Shown here: in pieces, positions 1 through 10,300 of the stretch
Layout: every line of letters begins with the position of its first letter
Position numbering within the stretch: position 1 is the first letter of the stretch
NCBI GenBank assembly: GCA_973895155.1
Contig: OZ316893.1
Span: 7,440,001 to 7,504,000, forward strand
Reading direction: 5' to 3'
DNA: 64,000 nucleotides
Source: Marsupella aquatica
Taxonomy: Eukaryota; Marchantiophyta
Notes under the pieces: model-generated
Database searches by the model: none
What the model was told of the DNA's origin: nothing
The model's input: only the letters and a program-made list of their open reading frames with translations
Position numbers and translations under genes: made by a program

Positions 1-1533
1 ACTGAACTCCTTGTCATGACATTTCTTCCAGACTGTGTACAGCGCTAGTTCAATTCTATGTGTCCACTGATGGCTCCAGCAAACGCGGAAACGCCGGAGC
101 TCTGTGCCACATCAGTAAAAATCGTTGAAATTCGAAGTCTGGAATTCGCGACGAATGCCTGTCCAAATCAATTCTGAAACGGAGCCTGGCCCTAACTGTT
201 AGCGAACACAAACAGTACTCATCACTCATCTCAAGGTTTCAAATCTCAAATCTGACACAGTTCAGTTCAGTGACATTGGTGGAGTGTCTCTTTATGTATG
301 CCTGAACCCCAAAATGTACCGGTAGGGTGTTCCCACTGATGATCTATCTTTGTGTTGTACTTTATGCCCATGTCGGTCTAGACAGTTCTAGTGCATCTCA
401 GCTCCTTATCAATGAAATGCTCAAATTCATCATTTTCTCTGAGTCGGAAGTATTGATCAGAAGGTCATGAGTACTGTTCCTGCAAATTACAACCGAACTC
501 TCTTAACAGAACAAAAGTTTGCCCTCTGTTTTCGCAATTTACAGTCTTTCAGTCTGGATATCTTTGCAGCGTGGAAATACCTGCAATTGATTCAAAATTC
601 TTTCCCGGACTGATCAAAGTGTAAATCCACATGCCATATCCGTTTCATAAGAACTGTTAACCAACGTAATTGTGCATCGAGATTCACAGCAGCTTAGCTT
701 TCAGACGAGGGATTCCATGGTCCTCCATTTCAGAATGTCCCCGTAGATTTCACATCTGCTTCAGAACGCGCTACTGGAACTTTCCATTCGTTATCGAAGA
801 AAACCATGCTGCATTTTCCAGATCTAGTCTATGGGACTCCGATTCATATGTCAGGCTGATAGTCCTTCCTATACACTGCTTGGAGCAAATAAGGAAATGA
901 CTTGGAAGTGGTTAGAGAACTCTCGGGCAGTGAAATTCGAAGTATGAGAGGAAATTCAACTCAAATGAGAACTTCAGTGGAAGAGTGAATGCAAAGGCGA
1001 TAGCTAGCTTGGAATTGCATTCACTCTGCTTAACGGGAGAATTCCGCATCATTCAGTTCATAAGGGTAGCAGGATGCACACTCCACCGCAAGCAGATAGA
1101 TAATACGACTCAAATTTGAAGAACATTCTACAATTGCGGCCAAATCATTGCCGCGCTCACCACGAATGCATTGCCTGATACTCAGTGTCACCACAGTGAA
1201 TCTGAAGGTAAACCATGGTCTCGGCGTCAGTGTAGCGCAAAGCAGGCAGAGTTTCTTCAATCATTTGAGGGCACAAGCAAAATATAGAATTGCGACTATG
1301 TACCCTAAACAAACTCAACAATCTGTGGATCGTAGTGGTTTCCAGCTTTTTAGAGACTGCCAATTATGAGTACGGTACTCTGCTTAAAATGTTGAATTCT
1401 TGGGTTATGGAATGCAGGGTTGTCTACATTACGGCAGTGTAATAGTCCTCATCAAACGTGGCTGCTCTCTGTATACATATGATCAGCGGCCTTTCTAGTG
1501 TCTGCGCTGAAATGGAGAGATGAACTGAAATCG
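1..1533. other. Spacer upstream of the GT29 gene
   Basis: No protein family, RNA gene or repeat could be recognised here. The few open frames are under 80 codons and show no motif. The promoter and 5' leader of the sialyltransferase-like gene presumably lie in the last few hundred bases, but no convincing TATA box was identified. Confidence 0.4.
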
Positions 1534-2841
1534 ATGATAGTCAAAACCAATCTCGTCGAAGCCATCATGCTCACGAGAGCAAGAAAAAGACCGGATCGCG
1601 AGCAGGGCTGGCTGCTGGTGAGATATTTGATCATTGGTTTTATCGGAGGGTTTGCGGTTTTTAATTTATTTTCACCACGTTCACCCCTCAATATTGATGA
1701 TCATCCCACTGTTGTAGATGGTGAGATGGTCCAGTTGCCCAATTTCAGAGACGTATCGAACGAGACTATATTGAGTTACTCTCAGTTCAATCCTCGCCTT
1801 TGGACTAACCGAGACAGGATCCAATTCTTGCTGGAGGTGTTAAAATCAGGGAAAACCAGTCTCAAAGAAGCTATGAAATTGAGGGAAACTGCGATCAAAG
1901 CTACAATTCCCGTGTCTGGAGAGCAAACAAAGGTTAGCTGGATATCTCCATTCATGGAATTAAACGACAATTTCATACCTAGATTTGTCCAAATATCTCA
2001 GAATTGGCTAGGAGATGGGGATAGCTTGAATCCTGGAACGGTACAAGACCTGGTCCGAACGGTGAAGAGGCCCCTGGACCGAAATGCTGCGAATTGGTCA
2101 AATAAATACTCGACTACAACACAAGTTGATGAGGACAGTTTCAATTTTGGAGAAGAAGAGCGATATCAGAGTTGTGCAGTAGTTGGCAATAGCAAAACAC
2201 TTCTCCAACAAAGTTATGGAGGAATGATTGACAGTAACGACATGGTGATTCGTTTGAATAACGCTGAAGTCTCAACGAACTCGACACACGTGGGAAACAG
2301 GACAACTCTTTCGTTCATGAACAGCGATGTCTTCCAACATTGTGTGGATAAGTGTGCTTGCCATAAATATGGAGAACAAGTCCCAATCATCATATACTTG
2401 TCTCACGCGGAGCATTTGGTCCACATAGCCAGCGTCGGGGTTCGGTGTATACAGAAATCTTTGATAATTGTAACGCCTTCCCTCTTTGACGCCTTGTGTG
2501 CTGCAATTGTGAAGTGGTATTCCGTCACGAAATTCTTGCAGCAGACAACTTGGGGTCTGTCTGAATGGACTTTAGTGTATGACGATTACAATTTTCGCTA
2601 CTCGTCAGGCATCCAAGCTGTTGTGCTTGCATTGGGCATATGTGAGCGTGTCAACCTGTTTGGCATTGGGGAAGCCACTTACACAGGAAAACGTGAACAC
2701 CACACCGAAGATTGGAAAGAGATCTGGTTCCACGATTACGAGTCGGAATATCGGTTCTACGAAGACCTTGTTTCAAACATGAAAATTCCATTCCTTACTG
2801 ATGCCGGCATTTCGTTTCCTAAAGTACGCATATTCCGCTGA
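1534..2841 (+). CDS. Sialyltransferase-like glycosyltransferase, family GT29
   Basis: This encodes a Golgi type II membrane glycosyltransferase of about 435 residues on a single uninterrupted frame. The frame stays open 17 codons upstream, to a stop at 1480, but its first ATG is at 1534; a second ATG at 1567 is also possible. A short basic tail precedes a membrane anchor (roughly residues 28-48, WLLVRYLIIGFIGGFAVFNL). Sialylmotif L starts near residue 214 (CAVVGNS, then GGMIDSND, VIRLNNAE, HVGNRTT). Motif S is near 357 (SSGIQAVVLALGICERVNLF). Motif III is HHTED near 389, and motif VS has a histidine followed by a glutamate (HDYESE). Plants have a small set of GT29 proteins (the Arabidopsis SIA1/SIA2 type), but true sialic acid is generally not found in plants. 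The donor is therefore uncertain, with Kdo-like sugars suggested in the literature. The next gene converges on it from the opposite strand. Confidence 0.9.
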   Translation: MIVKTNLVEAIMLTRARKRPDREQGWLLVRYLIIGFIGGFAVFNLFSPRSPLNIDDHPTVVDGEMVQLPNFRDVSNETILSYSQFNPRLWTNRDRIQFLLEVLKSGKTSLKEAMKLRETAIKATIPVSGEQTKVSWISPFMELNDNFIPRFVQISQNWLGDGDSLNPGTVQDLVRTVKRPLDRNAANWSNKYSTTTQVDEDSFNFGEEERYQSCAVVGNSKTLLQQSYGGMIDSNDMVIRLNNAEVSTNSTHVGNRTTLSFMNSDVFQHCVDKCACHKYGEQVPIIIYLSHAEHLVHIASVGVRCIQKSLIIVTPSLFDALCAAIVKWYSVTKFLQQTTWGLSEWTLVYDDYNFRYSSGIQAVVLALGICERVNLFGIGEATYTGKREHHTEDWKEIWFHDYESEYRFYEDLVSNMKIPFLTDAGISFPKVRIFR

Positions 2842-4387
2842 TCAGACGAGAACACGATGGTTCCAAATTTTGAAGCCTTTTGTCATTGATGGCAAACCAT
2901 ATTCTCACCTTGGTCGAATTTCTAATGTGGTCCAAAGTTGTTGCAACCCTTCCACCACCTCCCATCAAAGACTCACTGCGGTATCGTTCTCTCAATTTCA
3001 GTCGATGTTCCAACTGTTTGTCGACCTCTTAAATCAGAGAGTAAAAACCCGAAGCTGGTCGTTCAAATTTTGTATGAATGAATGGATGAACTCAAAGTTG
3101 ACAAGATCCCTTTCATTACCTGAAATCTCTGGACGACCGAATAGAAATGTGAGAGCAACCCTATTTAGAATATCCTCCAACCGATGAACAGATTCGTGAA
3201 TGAATTGCACGTCGACGGGGATCCAACTGGGTCATGAAACCAACAATTTCCAAGGATTATCGAATGCCAGAAATTAAAGACTACGGTAGTATATCGTACT
3301 GGCCCAAACATATTGATCTCATTTTTCCTGTTCTATATATGATGGTTGAAATCTATTCTGGCAGATCTCCGATTTTTACCACGAGATCTTACAAGCGGCG
3401 GTATCGGCACAGGAACACATGCTTTTAAGTGCCAACCACGGGATGACATTGACTAGCAGTCTGCAATTGAGAGTTGATTGTTGACTACTAGTCAGACTAA
3501 AAAGGACCAGCTCCAGACAAGTCGGTGAGAATTTGAATCCTTATTTCCATCTTGGCCATTTGCATCATGTAAGCTCATTCGATGGGGGCTCTCTTGTTCC
3601 AGGCGTTCTCCATTTCCAACTCTTTTCATTTTTCTATGCGACTTGAGCTCTATGGCATCCCTCGAAAACGCTGAAGGTTCCTACACGTTCTCAGCAAACA
3701 TTGATAAAAAGATTTCCCTCTGGTGAAGGCCATTCAATCCAGCGAACGGAGAACTCGATCCTTGCCTCTTGCTAGTGGAGAACTCGGCAATTGATGCCCG
3801 TGGCCCCACATCATTTCTTCCCTCAACCCACATGAGAATTGCGAGGAATCATGCACAAAAGTAGACACTAGAGCTTCTTTCTTAAAAAACTTCGTAGTAT
3901 ATACATGATGGCCAGGCTTAATGCGTCTTCAGGTCCTACCGTCACGATCATCACAACCTCTCATGAAGCTAGAGGAGGTTCTAATTTGGTTCTCCTGGTT
4001 GATTGGAGATACTTGAGGTCCCACTCAAATAGTATGACGATCTGTATTCTCTTTGACCTGTTAATGATCCTGACTATTTTCTCATAGGCTCAGATCTCTG
4101 ACAGTGATGAGAGCCTCAACGGGCTGAAGGCAGGATGAGAACTTTCAATCCTGCCTTCAGCCCGTTGATACACTACAGGGACTGCCCAGACCTGAAGAAC
4201 GTGTGTAGGGTTGTCACAGCACTGCGTTCTGTTTGTCTCCTTCCATCCACATTCTCGGAGGTGAGAAGATTCTTCATTAGCTTCGCTTCTCTCCGGGTTG
4301 TAAGGGCTGGTGATTCGAGGATGATGGTTTATGTCGCCTAGTCAGTACTGCCCCAGTTTCAAAATTGGAGTGTTTCCCGCAAATCAG
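2842..4387. other. Spacer between convergent genes
   Basis: This is shared 3' flank of the GT29 gene and the DNA ligase gene. Nothing coding is recognisable. The only structure seen is the perfect inverted repeat at 4116-4168, listed separately. Confidence 0.4.
4116..4168. repeat. Perfect 21-bp inverted repeat with an 11-nt loop
   Basis: The arms 4116-4136 and 4148-4168 are exactly complementary (core CAACGGGCTGAAGGCAGGA and its reverse complement). They would form a 21-bp stem with an 11-nt loop on either strand. It lies 220 bp past the stop codon of the minus-strand DNA ligase gene and 1.27 kb past that of the plus-strand GT29 gene. It could sit in a 3' UTR, be a small-RNA precursor, or be a miniature-transposon remnant. 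The sequence does not decide between these. Confidence 0.8.
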
Positions 4388-7300
4388 TCATACTGTATCG
4401 CTATCTTTCTGTCCAATCAGACTCAAAAAGCCCTGCAAGTCAAGCATCTCAACTCCTCGACGTGACGCCTCGGCTACTTTCAACGGACCTGGTCGATTTC
4501 CACACAACAGAAAGGACGTCCTCGACGTAACCTACACATCAAATCCAGATCATGTATATTGGTCAGTCCACCGAAGAGGGAAGCGAAATCACAAAGGTGG
4601 GTATGGAACCCTCAGCGTTTGCCAGAATATATACTGGAAGGTGCGGACGCAAGCAGATGTGCGCAGAGTCAATATTAGACTCTGGTGGGAAAGCGTATGA
4701 TGGGGATAGAAGAGGTAATACCCCTCTATCTTTGACTTGTCCTCTAATAGCTAACCTCCTTAGTAGGAGGAGAACAATTCAAACTCAAGACAACATAGCT
4801 CGGGTATTGATTCTTACAGAAGTTCGAACAACTCCACCATGCAGGGTCACCAAATTTCTCATGTCCTCACGCTTTATGGTTCCAAAGTCCCCTGTTATTA
4901 CGATAGACTTTCCAGACAACAGAGGCGAGGTAGGCTGCAAGGTCACATCTTCAACGAGTTCATCATTATTCAAGACACCAGGTGTTTCCCCTACGTCATC
5001 AGTTTCAATAACCTCATCCAACTCCTCCACAAGATCAGAATCTCCAGCAGACACAACCGTTCTGGTATCCTCGTTAAGATCCTCTTCCACGACATCAGGT
5101 TCCCCCACAGACTCGTTGGTCAAGCCAGGAGGTACGCCATTTATCAAGCCATCCTCCTTGCTGTCGGGCTTCGTATGTGTTTCAGTGACGTGGGTCCCAG
5201 TTACATTACACCCTGCCTGTTTGAGGCTGTGGACAAGCTCAATGTTGGGCTCAGCGTGGCACCAGTCAAAAATGCATGATGCTGTTGCTGCCCCAATTCC
5301 TGGGTACATGAAAGAGATCTCAGTAAGATTCTCCCCTACAATATAATTCATCGTCAGTAACAAGAAAGCTCAAGGTAAAAGTCTGAGCGCAAATAGTATG
5401 TACCAGGAACATCCATAAAGCCAGACACGTCAGACTCCACAAGGCTTTCAAGGCTGCCAAACTTCCTTGCGAGCTCTTTCGCAGTGTTTATGCCGACTTT
5501 TGGAATCCCCAAGGCTGCTATGAATAACCAGAGGTCCTGCTGCTTACTTTCCTGTCGAGTACCAGACATTAAAAATAATTCTTTTATTTAATCTCTGAAC
5601 ACAAAAAGCCTGAATCATCATGAAGGGAAAGATGCTGCGACAAAACTTAGGATCAGAGAAATACTAAAGACAGCTCTGCAGCTTTCTTCGTATCCACGAG
5701 AATTCAATCCATGGCGTGTCAGTCAAGTGGGCGCCTGATGCGTTGAGATACCTCTATTGCTTTGAGTAGCCTTTTAATACTCTGCTTGCCAAATCCTTTC
5801 ACTTTTGATAGGGCCTTTTCATCCAGATCATAAAAGTCTGCTGGATCCTTAACTAATTCCTCCTCAAGACGACTCAAAGTAGCCGAACCCAAGCCTGAAA
5901 TGAGTGTCTTCGCAAAATGGCCAACCTGCGGCAATTATGCTTTGTTAGCGCCCTGAAAGCGTGGGGGCTAGAGGCCTTGTAACATTTCAACAAATCAAAT
6001 GTCCACAATTTCCTTACTGACCAGATTGCATCCTTCTCCGACAAACATAGCTTTGCCGTCTATGAAGGTAAAGTGAGATCAGATTGAAAAACAAGAAAGC
6101 TACTCTTACGAATCCTGCTGCTAATGATGCTCACGAGAAAAGCTGCTGAAATCCAAGAGAGAAGGGCCACAACCTCCATCTAAACATATATATTTATCAG
6201 GTGAGGTCTCCATAGCGAGCCATGGCTCGCATTTATGCCACTACTGCTGTCCCCAAAAACATGTGCCAATTCGAGTTGTACCTACCTGGCGAGAGTGACG
6301 GCTTGGACAAGTAGAATTGGTGCAGAAGACCATAGGACTGGCAGAGGCCTCTGTCAGCGTGGACCGACATGTTGGGCAGTTTTGGGGCGGCACCCATGGC
6401 GTCGCTGTTTCTGGTCTTAGATCTTCCAACACTTGAACTACCTGCTCATTATTACACATCACAGTGCCAGCTCAGTCCTTCCAATTCCTACTCTATCCAA
6501 TAATCAATCAATCAAGCACACACCCTTATTGACAAGATAAATCACGCCTTATGAAAATGATTAGTATCCACAGATCTGTCTGCGAGGGGCTGTCATTGCT
6601 TCAAGCAAGGCAACGCTACCTGTGGAATGACGTCCCCCGCCCGCTGAACAACAACGCGATCGCCTTCACATAACCCAAGCGCCTTGACATGCCTACACGA
6701 CCACACATGGATAATTACACCTGACGTTTCTACGTACACTACAATCTTGAAATAAGTTACCTTATGGTGAAAGTGCACTTTGAGCCCCCAGGACCTACCT
6801 GGAAAAAGGGGTAGCAGTTCTTACGCAGGCGTTTAGAAATCAGATTCTTAGGAGCAAGGGCATCTTGAAGATGCTTCAAAGGAAATCTCTAAAGACTGCA
6901 AATGTCAATTCGGATAGAATGCACAAGAGAAAATGATCCACACCCAAAATTGTGAAGAGAAGCTCGGCTTATTACAGCTCCTCCCAGCTCCACAGGCTGC
7001 ATTGCATTTCAGTAAAGCCCAGAATTATAAGGCTCAAACCTAGCGCGAGAACCAGACAGTGCAAAAAAGCCACATTTCCACTGCGGAAAAACTGACTTGA
7101 CCCTTCCAGTACTTGAGAGGATGGCGATGAGCGAGAACCTTCAATCGTGCATTGGGAATCATGGCACCCGATCTGCCAATAGTGAGCTCAATTCGTTCCA
7201 AAACTGACACTGCCTCGGTGGACGCAAACTGACAAGAAAACAAAACTGGTCATGCCCTAGAAATGTATCTGTAACTATTCATCAATAAAATCAAAAGACC

Positions 7301-10300
7301 CGACATCAACTGCATATCAAACCGGCAAATGAAACCGGTAGGAAGCGGAGAATCTTGGAGAAATTGCATTCGAATTTCCTCGGATAGTACAAGAAAATGG
7401 GATAAAGATCATTGCGAAAAATTCTCTTTACATGGAAGTGGCAGAATGAAAGGGGTAAGAGTGCCTTGACATACTTTCCATGCAAGAGCCCACCGAGGAT
7501 CAGTTCCCGTGCTTCCAAGTGAAGCCTGGATTCCCAGGTCATTCACTTTCAGCACCACCCCATCAGCCTCATACTCCAAATTCTTCCGCATGCTCTTCCA
7601 ACTAGAAAACAAGTATGCCCGCATTAACAGCTACAAGCAATCACTGAGACTCACTGACGTCACTTATACCATGGGTCACTGCGTGAAAGATAACTACAAT
7701 GCAAACCCTGCTTGTCGTAGTAGCGGGAATGCCATCATAATACCAAAATTATACAAATGACCAAAGCTTTCCAGAATATTACGTACAGGATTCCGCTGGC
7801 TACCACTCGCACTTACAAGTAATGACAGGAGCCATTATAAACCTTACCATTAATATTGTTACATAGGCCCCGCACTGGATGTGCAGGTCTTTGTAAGATG
7901 GATGTCTCACCTTTTTGCATACTCAAGAGCAGAGTCAATAGACTCAAACAAACGATTGTCTTCATTGACAGCAAATCCAGAAGACTTCAAGAGCTGCAAC
8001 ACCTCCCACTGATTCGCTGGTACCAGAGAAGACTTCTCCAAACCTTCTTCTGTGGGTTCTGCTCCAACTGTTAGAAAAGGAGAAAGTTGAACACCAGAAA
8101 TTAGACATCAAACATGTTTCAGCAGGTACGCATGATTTCAGAATCGAGACGGCAGGGACAAAAGCACTAGGCTTGAGAAACTCAAACTGTTGGCATGGTG
8201 CCCAGCAATATAAGGAGTCAAATCTTGCTCTAGTTTCTCCACCTGACATTTCATATCTATCATAGCTGCCCTCCCTATTACAACCAATAACGACCAACCT
8301 ACCCTCGATAACTGCAATACTGTATGCCATGAAACGGAGAGGCCGAAGTTCATTAGAATTTAAAGATAACAAGCGCATGGAGCCAGCAGCGGCATTCCGT
8401 GGATTTGCGAACGGTTTTTCCCCTGCTTGAATCTGTGAACGACGAGAAAAATCACCAATTACGCCTGAAAAATTTCTCGACATCTCCATTCATTGCTTAT
8501 GGACAATAAAGAGCGATGTGAAACATCAAGAAGAACAAAAAACTGGAGAGACCACTCAACCAAGGTACAATCAGAAACGCGATGGCCATCATTTGGGCTC
8601 GAACATACTAAACATATTTTGGGCAATCTGTGTGTATATAGATATCGTCCGTGCTCCCGCTCAGTGTTTCCTTTTGTATTTTGGGCAGGTGGCACTTATG
8701 GCGAGTTGAGAAGCCTCCGCTTAGCTAACAATTTGTACTTGAGTTGTGCAGTCAAATTATGATCGTTATACCTATGAACGGTCAGCCCTGGACCGTTGAT
8801 TTTGGAGCATAAGTCACTAAAACTTTTCAAAAACCTCGTTTTATCATTCGTACGCCCCCTGGTAGCAAAAGTGCGAAAATTCGCCCCAAAAGGAAACAAT
8901 GCTCCCAATGCACTGGAGAGAGTTTAAAGTAATGCTAAATACCTTCAAAGCATTTAGTTCTTTGAAATCTTCAAGAGACATAAAGATTTCTCCACGAACT
9001 TCCAATATTGTCAAGGGACTCCCTGTACCAGGTACCTGTTGTGGAATGGTCATGGGGATCCCCATGACTCTCTGGGCATTATGAGTCACATCTTCCCCTG
9101 CAAGGCATTTGAGTTGCAACTGCTTAAAACTTATAGCAAGTGACTATTCAAAATAGGCGACTCTCGAATTGGACTAAATAGTAAATGCCATCTGCAAACT
9201 TCAAACAGATTTTCCTCCGTCTCAACATTATATCTCCTCAAAACGATCTGAGGCAAGGGACATACAATCACAAACATGTTTAGGAATGTTACATCCGCCC
9301 CATAGTTTACTAGACTCACCTCGATCAGTGTTTGTCCATTGATTTAGCATGTAGACAAACCTTCAGATCTTAACACATCCGAAGAATAGAGTGATTTAAG
9401 TAATTTGGGGTTATTATGTAAATCAATGAGGTGGATTTCAAGTTCCCCAAAATGGTTGCATTATACTTAAGGTTTCAATAGACTTCCAGAGTAGGTAACT
9501 CGAATAATATTCTTGCATCGTAAAATTCTGGGACTCGAGTAAGCAAGAAACCAACCGTACCTAGAGTAAGAAAGAAATCAGCGAAAACACACAAAGGAAG
9601 TTACATTAAAACTGGCTTGGACGACGGTTCACAGCAAACACATATGAGTGTTTTAAACCCTCAACAATCAAAATGAGAGAAGTCCGAACATGGAAATAAT
9701 GAAACTAACCCTGGATACCGTTGCCTCGAGTAGCAGCCCACTTTACGCTACAGTGTTCATATCTTAAAGAGAGAGCAAGTCCATCAACTTTAGGCTCCAC
9801 TACCAACCCCAAAGTGTTCTGATCCAACCCGAGCTTTTGTTGAAGCTTTCGATACCACAAGAGAACATCTTCTTCTGTAAAACCAACAATGTTCAAATTT
9901 GATTGGCTTGTTGTTCAATCAATATAGAGTGCGAAGGCCAACAATCTAGATACGAGAATGATTTCACAAGGTCAACCCGCCTAGCAACTTATGGACTTGA
10001 GCTGCAATAGAACAAACTAACAGTGACATTATGGAATGCAAAGAAGATATGTCAGAAGCTTTGTTCACTAAAAATCAATTGGATCAAGCAAAGAACATAG
10101 AGGTAGGCAAGGCTTTTTTCAGCCCAACAACAGTCAATAAGAAGAAAGGACTTTGCAGAAGCTTCTCGGACTTAAAAGAACGAACAAATAGCCACCACAG
10201 CAGCGTTGCCCAAGAGTGCCGGTATAGGATACAATGTACCTTTCTGCACAGAAGCGAGACTGAGCATGGGCACAGAATGAATTACTTTCAGCGTATCAGA

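Noticed and set aside
4552-5346. 264-codon plus-strand frame
   Set aside because: It lies opposite the HhH/BRCT exon of the ligase; Ser/Thr-rich low-complexity translation is a shadow of the acidic insertion.
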